Shown: positions 11,130 through 22,214 of the stretch, piece by piece | Layout of the letters: every line of letters begins with the position of its first letter | Numbering within the stretch: the stretch's first letter is position 1 | From: Thinopyrum elongatum | Lineage: Eukaryota; Streptophyta; Magnoliopsida; Poales; Poaceae | Length of the DNA stretch: 64,000 nt | Direction of reading: 5' to 3' | Assembly (NCBI GenBank): GCA_011799875.1 | Contig: CM022303.1 | Coordinates: 737,162,939-737,226,938, forward strand | The notes under the pieces: generated by a model | The model's database searches: none | What the model was told of the DNA's origin: nothing | What the model saw: only the letters and a program-made list of their open reading frames with translations | Position numbers and translations under genes: made by a program

Positions 11130-14100
11130 TTATGCCCGGAAAATGCCGATCCGCTGACCGTGGAGCAGTACACGAGGGCCTACTTGTGGCATCTTCTGAC
11201 GGAGGTCAGGTTTCCCAACTGCTCGGGGGACACTGCCCTATGGATGTATCTGGACTTCCTGACTGACTGGGATGCAAGGTATGTAGGAGATATGCCCTAG
11301 AGGCAATAATAAATGTTATTATTTATCTCCATGTTTGTAATTATGTTTATGTTCCATGCTATAACTGCTATGGATCTCGAGTCTGCAATAACCGCGAGGC
11401 TCGGAGGAAGACTCATATGCACGTGTGAAAAAATAAGCGGTAAAATGTATTCCTAGTCTGGCCTCTAAGACTAGCTCAAGTGTTGCATGATGGTTCTATT
11501 TTCCTGTTCGTGGGCATGACTATGCCGGCAACTTTGAGGGCACAATGTTAGGAGAACACTTGTGTTGAATCAACTCAAATTGGTGTTATGCTACGAGATA
11601 TCTTCGTCACATGTTAAAGGTTAATAACATTGAGAAAATGAATGTTTGCATAATTCCTTAGACCATAAGAGTATCGATTCCTTCGCACATGCTTCATGAA
11701 CTTTGGGGTTTGTTAAACCTCATCCGTAATTGGGTGGCTATTACGGCGGCTTACGGGTACATGGAAAAGTATGACAAGTAACTTGATAGCTCAAGATTGG
11801 GATTTGCTCCTCCGACGATGGAGAGATATTCTTTCAGCCCTCTCGGTGTCATAGTATCCATCATCGTTTGGCCAGACACAACGTGATTTGATCACGGGGA
11901 TGCCGAAACGCGGAAAGGTGAAAAGAGACCAAAACCGGCAACGAGGTAACTGGCATAGTGAACAAGTTGTTGATTCATGGGGATGCCAATAAGTCTCACC
12001 TCCGGTGTTTGTAACATATCGTGAAGCAACAGGAATAGCACACGGTAACTAGAGGTTCACTAGAATATTCATTCATGTGGGTATAGGGATCATTGTGGGT
12101 GTCCACAGCTCTGATGTTGATAATTGATCAGAAAGTGTTCCGGTCATGTCTATACTTCACAGAACCTACAGGGTCACATGTTTAAGGGTCATCTATCTGC
12201 TGAATACTAGACAGGGAGTCTGAGAGAAAGTCACCGGAAAAGTTTCGGAGACAACGGAAAAGTTTCGAAGAGAAAACCGGAAGTGTTTCGGAGCTACCAA
12301 AATTGTTTCAGAGAAAAACGAAAATGTTTCAGAATAAAACCATCATACCTGAAATGTGCTAGAGAGTGTCCAAAATAATTTTAGAGGGTGCCAGAAATTT
12401 TCTTGGACCTTCCGGAATTTTTAAAAGAAATAGTCACAGAAAACATCTTGTCCCAGCGTGAGGGGATAAGATCCCACGATGCATGGGGGCAGTTTTGGGC
12501 AGTTTTGGGGGCGCCTCCCCTTGGGGGGGCAGCCCCTTGTGGCTGGACAAAAGTGTTGTGCAGCCCCCCCATGGTTGGGGGCAGCCCCCACAAATGGTGG
12601 AGCATGTTGGGAGGAGGTGGGGCGCCATGTGGGACCCCCATGTTGGGGGGCCATGGACAAGGGAATATGCTTTGCCCTTGTTTTGTGGGTGCTTGTCATG
12701 TGGGCTGAAATTTAAGTCACCACCACCCCCTCCTTCCCCTATAAAAGGAGGTGGAGAGGAACTCTCCAAACACGCACTCTTTCACATACAAATACCATGC
12801 ATGATCTGGCTTTCTCTCTCCCTCCAAGTGAAATAGTTTCGTAGAACCGAAAGGCTGTCTGGGTTCTGGTGGGAACTAGTTCTGGACGGAGAAGCCCTGC
12901 CGGATATATGACACCGTATGTGTGCAACCCCGTAGAGAGGTTGTAGGTTCGATCTTTTGCCTGAGGGGCTGTTCGAGGGTCCTCCCGAATGGCTGTCCAT
13001 GACACCATCCGGAAGACTATCCGACCGTCTCCCAGAGGGCTGTCCGAGGGACTGTCCGAGGGGCTGACGAGGGAGTACATCCTCGCGGTTGGGAGGTTAT
13101 AAATCCTAGCTGCGGGGATCTACACCGACGGTCAACATCGACTCTACTTCCACTGCGCTATGAGTTGGTAACGATCAGATCAAAAACCTTGTATGCAATC
13201 TTCAAAGTGGTCCTGGGCTGGTGCGTAGGTCAGAAACTTTTTGTTTTCTATCACGTTCCCCAATAAGGTATAGCTGGGTGTCTGCCGGCCTCGCCTACCT
13301 ATACCTTTTGGAAAGAGAAACATCTCAATATTTGTTTAAGGACGTATGTATGCTTGGTGCTTTGAATTGTGTCATCTGATCATCAATTGGTGTTTGTAGC
13401 TCGACAACGCAACGCAAAGGACCGAGGAGACATCCGGTATGTGTGGATGTGTCTGGGCCCTTTCCATCTGGATGTGGGAGCGGTTGGCGGTGGGCCATCC
13501 TGAGAAAATGAAAGCGTGTCCCTGGACGGTGTATGGAGATGACGATGACAGTACTTGATTCCCGACCATCGCGTATGCTTGGGACAGGGTTAAAGTTTTC
13601 ACGGGCAAGGCCACTGCGTTGTACAAGGCCTTCTCCAATGAGCTGGACAACCTGACGGCTTACCAGGTATACCAACGAGCTAGTTTTTATGTAGCCACTT
13701 TCACGGTTGCTTACCATTCTCTGTGCAGGTGAACAGGTGGCCTTATCACGACAGAGATTGGGGTTTTGAGGTGAACGACATGTGCACTCGGGACAGGCTG
13801 GTCTGGCGGTGCATTGTCCCAATGATATGCGTGTACACCATCGAGTGGCACTTGCCACAGCGCGTGGGCACGCAATTTGGTGTGTTGCAACACACCCCAA
13901 TGGCACGCCCCCTCGACATCGGTGGTTGGGACCTTCACTGGTGAGGGCATTACTCTCTATTACCATGTGTTTCATTCTGTTTGATGTTCTTATGATTTTT
14001 TATATTTTCGTTTTGTTTCATTGCCTTGCAGGAAGAGTAGGCAGCATTGTCAGTCAATATTGGACTGGGGACAAGGGCACGCGGTGCACGTGAAGATGTG

Positions 14101-15095
14101 GAACGAGAGGAGGTATTGCAAAGACGGGGAGAGGAGAGGGGTTGACTGGGAAGCGTGCGGCCGACACATGAACTGGTATGATGATGGCATCAAGTACCGT
14201 GTGCATCTGAACCCACAGTGGACGGAAGCTAATATCGCATCACTAGAGAAGGATGATAGCAAAGATGAAGCCTACAAAGAAGGCGTCAGAGGGATGGAAG
14301 GTCAATTTAGGGAGTATGCACCCCTAATGAACAGAGTGGTAAGTCATCTTCAACTGTTTTGAGCCGGCGATTCATGATGATGCTTACATTTGCACTAACT
14401 TATTCATGATGATGCTTACATTCGCAGGCTTCGGAGCTGAACAGAAACATTTTTTATGGATTGAATGCGCTACATTACGAGCCCGGGAGCGAGTAATCTG
14501 ACAGCAAGCTGAGGGGAGCGATGAAGGTAACTACAAATTTGATCTATGCCATTTTCCTCTTTATATAAACTTGATCCATGCCCCAATCTTCTTCTTTATT
14601 TGTAACCCTAAACTTGATCCATGCCATGTTGTTATTTTTCTGTTATTGTAGAAGATCATGAACCGTTGCGGCAAGCTAGTGGCCATGGTTGGGTGCACTA
14701 GCAGGGTCGATGTGCATGTTCCTCCACCGTCGACACATACCCTCGCTTCATCGAGCCATGCCAGCGGAGGTTCCTCGAGCCATGCCGCCTCGTCGTCTCG
14801 CATCGTTGAGGAGGAGGAGGAAGAAGAAGATGATGAGGACGAAGAGGATGAGGAGCAAGGCTAGGAAGAAGAGGAAGGGGGTGGCGAGGAGGAGTACGAC
14901 GATGATGACGAACCTCAACCCACTCAGCCAACCCAGCCAATCCAGGGGAAGAGAGGGAAACAGCCAAAGGAGCCACGGAATAGTCCATCACCGTTTATGA
15001 AGCCCCATACTTCCCGTCACACAAAAAAGAAGGATGAGACCCGCTCAAAGAAAAACGAGGAGCGTGCCACCAAGAGGGGGAGGAAGACCAAGTGA
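11130..15095 (+). pseudogene. Plant mobile domain (PMD/MAIN-like) pseudogene
   Basis: Encodes a plant mobile domain protein. In plants these are nuclear MAIN/MAIL1 relatives linked to silencing with the PP7-like phosphatase, and PMDs also occur within transposons. Recognised motifs in order: TVEQYTRAYLWHLL and FPNCSG; RYSWVSAGLAYLY; LSIWMWERLAVGHP; MCTRDRLVWRCIVPM; WHLPQRVGTQFG; a C-terminal acidic run (poly-Glu) and a basic tail. Exons about 11130-13343 (interrupted by the solo LTR), 13400-13666, 13729-13940, 14032-14338, 14428-14526 and 14652-15095 join in frame across five introns, all GT-AG. In-frame stops at 13556 (TGA), 14494 (TAA) and 14862 (TAG) plus the LTR make it dead. The true stop is TGA at 15093. 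The N-terminal exon(s) were not identified. The CACTA lies 16 bases past the stop. Confidence 0.8.
11282..13265 (+). mobile_element. Solo LTR inserted in a PMD exon
   Basis: Starts TGTAGGAGATATGCCCTAG and ends CACGTTCCCCAATA (the canonical final CA has become TA). It is flanked by AGGTA at 11277-11281 and 13266-13270. Removing it with one AGGTA restores the codons for DWDARYSWVSAG of the PMD gene. It is full length for its family and is the reference for the reverse-oriented fragments at 478, 35846 and 57497. Its 3' half has G-rich pieces (12480-12660) that yield overlapping spurious ORFs. Confidence 0.92.
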
Positions 15096-15119
15096 GATAT
15101 GGTCAAGTCAACACTAGTG

Positions 15120-15557
15120 GAAAACGGGGATTTAGTCCCAGTTGGCAACGGCCTTTAGTCCCGGGTCACCAACCGGGACAACGAAATTGCGACTAAAGGC
15201 CCCCACCCTTTAGTCCCGGTTGGCCACAACCCGGGACTAAAGTCCCTCCACGTGGCCGCGAGCGTGTGCTGGGGGCTGGACGACCTTTAGTCCCGGTTGG
15301 TAACACCAACCGGGACTAAGGTCCCTGCACGTGGCCGCGAGCTAGCGCCGGGGGCTGGAGGACCATTACTCCCGGTTGGTGACACAAAGCGGGTGTAAGG
15401 TCCCTACACGTGGCCGCGAGCTAGCGCCGGGGGCTGGAGGACCTTTACTCCCGGTTGGTGACACCAACCGGGAGTAAGGTCCCTACATGTGGCCGCGAGC
15501 TAGCGCCGGGGGCTGGAGGACCTTTAGTCCCAGTTGGTGACACCAACCGGGACTAAG
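15120..15557. repeat. CACTA subterminal repeats, left, with 79-bp tandem units
   Basis: Palindromes of the type TTTAGTCCCGGTTGG ... CCAACCGGGACTAA recur. From 15250 there are four tandem 79-bp units (15250, 15329, 15408, 15487, the last partial), each with one palindrome and a CGTGGCCGCGAGC spacer. Such subterminal arrays are where CACTA element proteins bind (TnpA in En/Spm). In the third unit both palindrome arms carry a matching change. Confidence 0.88.
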
Positions 15558-15805
15558 GATTTTGTGTTGGGGTTTAGGGTTTATGGTTTATTTTTCCTTT
15601 TCATTTTGTGTTTTCCTTTCAAATCTTTTTCATTTCAAACATATTTTACGCTACTACATACTATACACATTATGCATATATAATATAATTTCTCGTACGA
15701 CCATACATATATAATATAATTTCTCGTACAACAATACATATATATATATATACAATTTGTTCTATACTATTTCTCCTATAATTTCGAGATCATTACATTT
15801 AGGCA

Positions 15806-18800
15806 TTAGCGGCAATGGTATTCTCCGCTTTCATATATGACCTCCGTAAGCAAAAATCTCGCAAGTTCCCCTTGAATTGCTCGTATGCGGTTCTCTGGTA
15901 GGAGCTTCTCCCGCATCTCTTCCATCTTTAAAGAAGGAGATCAATATGAATATATTAGTTGTGTACATGTATATATATTAGATCATCATAAAAAATTTGT
16001 GAATAGTGTTTACGTACATGAAGTTGTCTTACATCTCTGCGCCATTCGGTCGTCATGCGAATGTTCTCGCAAACATAGTATGCACATAAACTAGTCCCCT
16101 GTTTCTGCCTCATGCACTTTGCGAGAATAGAATTCAATCAGATAATAATCAAGCATGATAATGGTATTGAAACTAGAATAAAAGAGATGCGCGGACCTAG
16201 CTAGTACTACTTAATTACCTTGGATCGTCGCCAACGCAGCTCCGGTTTCCATTCACTGACAACATCTTTGATGAACCGTTTCCAAACCCTGCCTGGCAAA
16301 GAAAATGAATAAAGGAGTTAGTAATTACTTGATATATCAGTAAATGAACGAAAGAGGCCGATATAGTGTGATAATGATTGAAACTACCTGTCGAGCATCA
16401 AAAACACGCTGGTGTATTCTCGAGGGTCTTTACCTAGTGAGTCCAGGATTTCAACAGTTCCAGTGTCAACTTTAATGATTAGCAGGATCCAGTGGTACCA
16501 GGTCACGTTTATATAAGTAGGCATGCATAACTCATCAACTACACTTAACATCGAGTAAGCAAAATAGAATTTGTAGTACAAGACTGTAACACTCACTTGA
16601 AGTTGTAAGGAAATAGTATTTCTGTTCTGGTATTTTGTGCCTTCATCAACCTTAGCAAGTTCTCCTCTGAGTCTCGGGGTTGTCTTGTATCATTTTTTCA
16701 TTAATGATATATGGGTCAACGAACCCAATGCCATAGATTCCATCTCTTTTGCATTCGAGAATCTTCATTCTGCATAATAGTGTACAAAGGAAAATAGTGA
16801 GGATAATTACAGGTAATGAACGAGCTGAGCTAGAGACTTAAATTAGAGAAAGAAATCACTTACAGACAATAGCAACTGACGATAGATTTGTCGAGTGAGT
16901 CTTGATTGTATAACTGAAAAATTTCTGGAAACTCAATGCATAGCTCATTTTCATAGAATTAATGCTCTTCCTTGACTTTCACCATGAGCATCTCTCGCCC
17001 GTTCTTTACTTCTTTCATGTACCACTCATGCAATCTTCGCATTTGTGTTGATAGATGCGGGACCTGCTCAGGTCTGGCCAGAGGGTTCCCGGTAACATAT
17101 TGCCATGCTACATCATCCACGGGGACTTCCTCGGTGCCTAGGAGTTGACCAACACTGATACCCATGTCTCTAGCAACATCGGTTACCTTATTGGTAATCA
17201 CCTTGAGCGGGGGGATCGATTGGATTGCCTGTTCTATGAGCTGGGGAATTGTTTTCCTGCTTTTATTTCTACTTGTACGTCTCGACTGCTGCATTTGTTC
17301 CTCATATTACTTCCTAATAGAGCGGTCATAGTCCGATGGCCTACTCTCCACATGTGACGGGGTCGCCCATGAAAGTCCACAAAGTGCTTCACGGTCTCCG
17401 TCGGTATTATCTCCTTTGGCGGCGGGGGCGGTTTCGGTGCAAAATGGGACTTCACTTCGGAAACCATGACCGCTCTGGTTTCCTCATCAGTCATATCATA
17501 AGCTAACTTCTTTTTCGCAGGAGGCTCATCGTTGGCTTTCTTCTTTGGTGCTTTCTTCTGCATTTGGCCCTGCTGGGACATAGGGGGTGGAGTCGGCTGA
17601 CGCGGCAGAGATCAATATGGTGGACTCGCGCTGGGCTCCCTCTCGAGGTGGGGTGGACTTAGAGGTGTATTCCTACTCGGAGGAGTCGGTGGCCTTGGCG
17701 CCAAGTTTGGAAACACGATTCATTCCTTTCTCCATACAATGACACCATGTATGACTTCTCCCAGTGTCTGATCCCCTTCACCTCCAGGAATGTCAAGCTC
17801 TGGTGAGTCATATATCGGAAGAACTTCATCCAGCCTGACACGAGCATAGCCAGCTGGAATCGGATTGCCATGGATGGTTGCTTCAGGTGCATTCGGTAAA
17901 GCAAAGCCGACCGCCACCTTCATGGATATGTTCTTCATTTTCTGGTGTAGCTCACAACTTGTCCTCACTTTGATATCATCCATGGGTTAGCGAGCCAGCA
18001 GTTCATCGTTGGCCCAGACCCTCAAGGAACCCACGCTGCATTTTCGCATAGATGGGATGGTACTATCCAATGCTGGATCTACTTGCTCCTGCCGTGGAGA
18101 CGCCCTTTGCTGGCTAATTCTGTCCAGTTGCTCCTGCTACCGCTTTAAAATGAGTTCCAACTCCTTGTTCTTTGTTTCTACCTTCTGAAGCCGGTCTGCA
18201 TCCTACTTCTTTTTTCTCTAACGGCTTCTATAAGTTTCATTCCACTCTGAAAACAACTGAACCCATAGAACAACATATTTGCCTCGTGTGCTCAGGATCC
18301 TTGAGGGCGTGTGTAAGCTCGTCGTTCTCTCTCTCGGGCTGGAACAAACACTTTCGAGCATCTTCTATTGCTTCAACTAAAGTGTCTGAGGCTGTTTTAA
18401 GATCTGCCTTTTCAATAATCTCCCCTGTCACTGGGTCCAACTTTCCCCCATGCGAATTAAACCAATTCTTGGACCTCTCGTGCCAATTTGTTGTAGCTGG
18501 AATGACCCCTTCAGCAAGGATCTTGGCCTCAGCTGCGTCCCACTTAGGCACGGCTCTCTTGTTGCCACATGTCCTCAGAACATGGTGATACTCCTTTTTT
18601 GCAGCATTTATCTTATTTTTTCTTGACCTTTCTAGAGCTTCATCCGATTCCTTGTACTTCACAAATGCGTCCCATTGATCTTTTATCTTCTCTAGTGCTC
18701 CGGTGAATTCTGGAGTCTTCTTTTTTGCCTTGATGTAGTCATTGTATAATCTTTTCTTCCAGCTCTGGAATTGTGTGGCCATCTTCTTAAGAGCAAACTG

Positions 18801-19400
18801 CTTGACTTTCAACCATTGGCCATCTGTGAGACCCTCTGGTAGGTTGAAATGTGACATGAGCGTATCCCAAAGCAAATTTTTCGATCTTTCGTCGACATAA
18901 CTAACTCCTCGATCTTCCTTTGGCTTATTCCATTCTCGAATGGTGATCGGGATGTTGTCCCTAACAATAACTTCGCATTGATTTATAAATTTACGGGCAT
19001 TCTGTTCAGGAGCAATTGGTTCGCCATCTTCTGCGACTTCATCGATGTTGAACTTTATGCGATCGCCCAACTTTTTGGCGCGGCCTCGTACCCTTCTAGG
19101 AGATTGGCTCGATCCGGAGGGCTAAAAGAAGAAAGATTCGTTAATATATATATACAAATCAATTAATACATCTAATGATCACCAGAGGCCTAATATATAT
19201 ACCTCGCCGGACTTTGTTAATTGTCTAACATTTTCTTTGCCATCATTGTTTGTTTGCCCTTCATCTCTTGGTTCTTGCTCAAGTCCCTCACCGGAGTCGT
19301 TCAGAAATTGTGAGCCGTCATCTAGTTCTTTCTCTTGGTTTTTGGAGGAGCGCAACATCTCGAAGATATCCTCTTCATGGTCTCTGCCGCTATCGTCCAT
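15806..19400 (-). pseudogene. CACTA second gene: Transposase_24-like plus Ulp1 (C48) protease domain
   Basis: The start MDDSGRDHEEDIFEML at 19400 opens an acidic first exon (19400 to about 19202). The second exon (about 19100-18237 in frame) has the Transposase_24-like (PF03004) region, with KKTPEFTGALEKIKDQWDAF and RENDELTHALKDPEH. A Pro-rich linker follows (17983-17234). Toward the C-terminus are short exons of a Ulp1-type cysteine protease: IYGIGFVDP (about 16730), YHWILLIIKV with the candidate catalytic His (about 16490), VEILDSL with the candidate Asp (about 16440) and GTSLCAYYVCENI with the candidate Cys (about 16085). The last exon ends at TAA 15806. Frameshifts near 16700 and stops near 18140 and 17630 make it a pseudogene. 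Known relatives are ULP-carrying plant transposons (Kaonashi-type MULEs, some CACTA). Substrate is unknown; a SUMO-type peptide is only inferred from the family. Confidence 0.75.
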
Positions 19401-21100
19401 AGCTTAACTAATCCAGAAGAAAGATAAAAAAATTTAGTATTTAAATTAGAATGCATTCAATAAGCAAAAACTGAATCATAGTATCGAGAAGAACAATACC
19501 GGAGATGCAATCAATACACAGCAATTTTACATGCCATTTAGATGTTTTCATTTATACAACAAGTATAAGTTGGTATGCTGTGACAATGACAGGTCATGCA
19601 GAGGAATGGGTTCAACTACCGTAACATAAAGTAACAGTTGAATCGTTGTTGTCCCAATGCAGTAAAAGAGAGCAGGAGCAAGAGAGTGGGTTTGCATCGG
19701 AATGATCATGGGGGATTCCTTGCATGGGGGATCGCAGGAGCAGGACCTATTGAGAAGCACAGTTTCGGCAATGAATATACACAACAAATGCAACAATATG
19801 ATGCATGAACATGACATGTTAAGAATGTTGTGGATTGTGCTAATGCAACTAGCAACAAGTGCAATGAAGTCCATTTGTACCAAGGGTTCAAATGCAAACT
19901 CCAATTTAAGCATTTTAAATGCCATTTAGATGTTTTCACTTATACAGCAAGTATAAGTTGGTTTTTCATGCATGAAAAATTTACAGATGCATTCCTTGAA
20001 CTTTTCTGATAATTTTTCATATATAAATTATTTCATTCTGAGCTACGGTAAATTTTCAATGAAATTTTGAAGTTTAAACACTGAAATGCTTCTGTTGCAC
20101 TAAGACCCTTTTAAATAATTCTTTTAAAATGCCACAAAAAATTTGAGAGGTCCTCTGATGCCTATAGATCACTTTCATGCAAAAACCCAACTTGGTCTTT
20201 TGGAAATATTAAGCAAAACATCTGCTTTTCAATTCTGTCCCATTCTTATGTTATAACTACAACCCCATTTTTCCTATCTCAATAAATTCTGAAATCTTTC
20301 CATCTTATAGTCCTTCCAGCTAAACTCTTAATTCCAGAAGATCAGTTCCATTTGCATCTCTTAAGTTCACCAAATTATTCCCAGTAGTTTTGGTCCAGAA
20401 CTGAATTTCACCAAAACTTGCACTTGCAAGTTGTTTATTCTTCCAAACTAAACATACCACCCTCTCTATGATGTAATGAGGCATCATTCTGTCAATTTTG
20501 GTCATCAACAAAATTTCCTAGGCCACTGTGGCATTTCACGAAACACCTTGTGTGAATGGTAGAAAGAATGCTACCCTCTAAACTACATATGGAACTTGTT
20601 CTCCTTGTCAATCCAGCATGTCCATCAACCTTTTCATAACCATTAACAACATCCTGACAAGTTATAGCTCGATTGGATCAATATGAATGCTATTAGCATT
20701 TCATCGAACACCCTGAGGGCATGCACAGAGCGTAGCCAGAGCATGCATAGAGCGTGGCCAGAGCGCCCGCGGCCGGACATTTTCGAACGAGCGCTGCGTC
20801 GCGCGTCGCCCTACGGTGTTGGTTTGGGCGGGGAGCGGCCGGAGCGGCATCGGCGTCGAGCGCGGGCGGCGGCCATAGGCAGCGCAGCAGCGAGCTCGGC
20901 CGTGTTGGCTACGGCGGCTAGAGGACAGAGCGGGGGAGCGAGGAAGGAGGAGTAGGGGCTCACCGGGTGGCACAAGGTGGCCGGTGGGTGGCTTAGTCGT
21001 TGAAGTGGCGGCCAGGGCGGCTCGAATCGACGGCGATCTCCAGCAGCCTGGCGGCGTGGTTGTTTGATGTTCTCCTGGGCGGTGGCTGGCCCCGTGACAA
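19401..21100. other. CACTA non-coding region between gene and internal array
   Basis: AT-rich to 20700, then a GC-rich block (about 20755-21090) that yields several overlapping ORFs in all frames. By position this block may be the promoter/leader of the ULP-type gene; the CACTA at 57905 also has GC-rich DNA upstream of its gene (63540-63840). I see no convincing coding exon here. Confidence 0.5.
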
Positions 21101-21104
21101 CACT

Positions 21105-21256
21105 TATGTACGCGGGACCTTTAGTCCTGGCTCCAGCCACGAACCGGGACTAAAGGCCAACCTCTTCGGCGGCCAAAATTCCGCGCGGGAGCTGAAACCT
21201 TTAGTCCCGGCTGGTGGTTGCAACCGGGACTAAAGGTGTCTTTCTAAAGTGATTCT
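21105..21256. repeat. Internal CACTA-terminus-like array
   Basis: Palindromic CCTTTAGTCCTGG ... CCGGGACTAAAGG and CCTTTAGTCCCGGC ... CCGGGACTAAAGG units are followed at once by a sequence that reads CACTTTAGAAAGACACC on the minus strand. This resembles a degenerate CACTA terminal repeat, though it lies 5.6 kb inside the element. A similar order (gene, GC-rich block, palindromes) ends the CACTA at the right edge of the window. Confidence 0.6.
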
Positions 21257-22214
21257 TTTTGTGTAGAAAACTTTAGGTAAAACTCTTAGAATATTTAGAG
21301 TTTTTTAGTGAATCTTTTTGCTTTAGGTCACAAAAATTATAAACTTTCTGTTAGTGCCAGTAGTTTTAAAATTTGAATAGTTTAAATTTGAATTCTTTGA
21401 AATTTGTGTGAATCACTAGTTTGTGAATAACTTTAGTTTAAAAATAGATTTTTGAGTGATTCTTTTTCCTGCTATTTAATATTATTGTGTTTTATTAGTA
21501 TGCTTAATTTGGAAATTTTTAGGATATCTTAAATAGGTGTTTTAATCAAAAATAGATTCTGTTTAGCTCTTTTAGTTTTATACCTTTTTCCTTTGTTTTA
21601 ATTATTTTAGTTTATGTTTTCTTGTTATTCTTTTGCCAAATTATAATTTGTTTCTATTAGTCAACATGAGGAATTTTCATTTTCATTTTGAAGAAATTAT
21701 TTGTCAGATTCAATTTTCCAGATTGAAATTAATTCTTGTAACATGCATAACAATTTGAAAACTAAACCAAATGAGTTGATTCAAATTTCTGTGGATTCAT
21801 CTTGAAGATTTCTATCAACTAGGATCATTTTGATAGGAAGTTGCATAATTAATTATTTTAAGCCAAATGTTGAAAATAAGATGTCAAATTGTTTGTCTTA
21901 ACATAACCTGCACATTCATATTTTGTTTGGACATAATTGCATTGATTAACTCCTCTGTATAATTAAAATACTAAAAGGACAGGAATAATTGAAAATTCAT
22001 AACTTAATAAATAATTATTCAAAAATCATGTTTCAAATGCCAAAATGCCCTAGCTTTTTGGTTGGATTCTGACGCTCCGGACTCCACCTAGGAACACCCA
22101 AAACACATATATACCCTAACTCTTACAAAGATTCCCTCCAGTTTGTCCGAAGTGGGACTTTTCAGCTATAAGTCCGGAAAATCACTAGAGAGAAAGTGAT
22201 GACACTGAAGCCGG
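21257..22214. other. CACTA AT-rich non-coding segment
   Basis: AT-rich sequence with frequent TTTGAA/TTTTAG runs. I see no ORF or repeat structure in it. It lies between the internal terminus-like array and the 3' end of the transposase gene. Confidence 0.5.

Noticed and set aside
12381..12836. Overlapping Gly/Pro-rich ORFs
   Set aside because: Inside the solo LTR at 11282-13265; G-runs remove stops on both strands.
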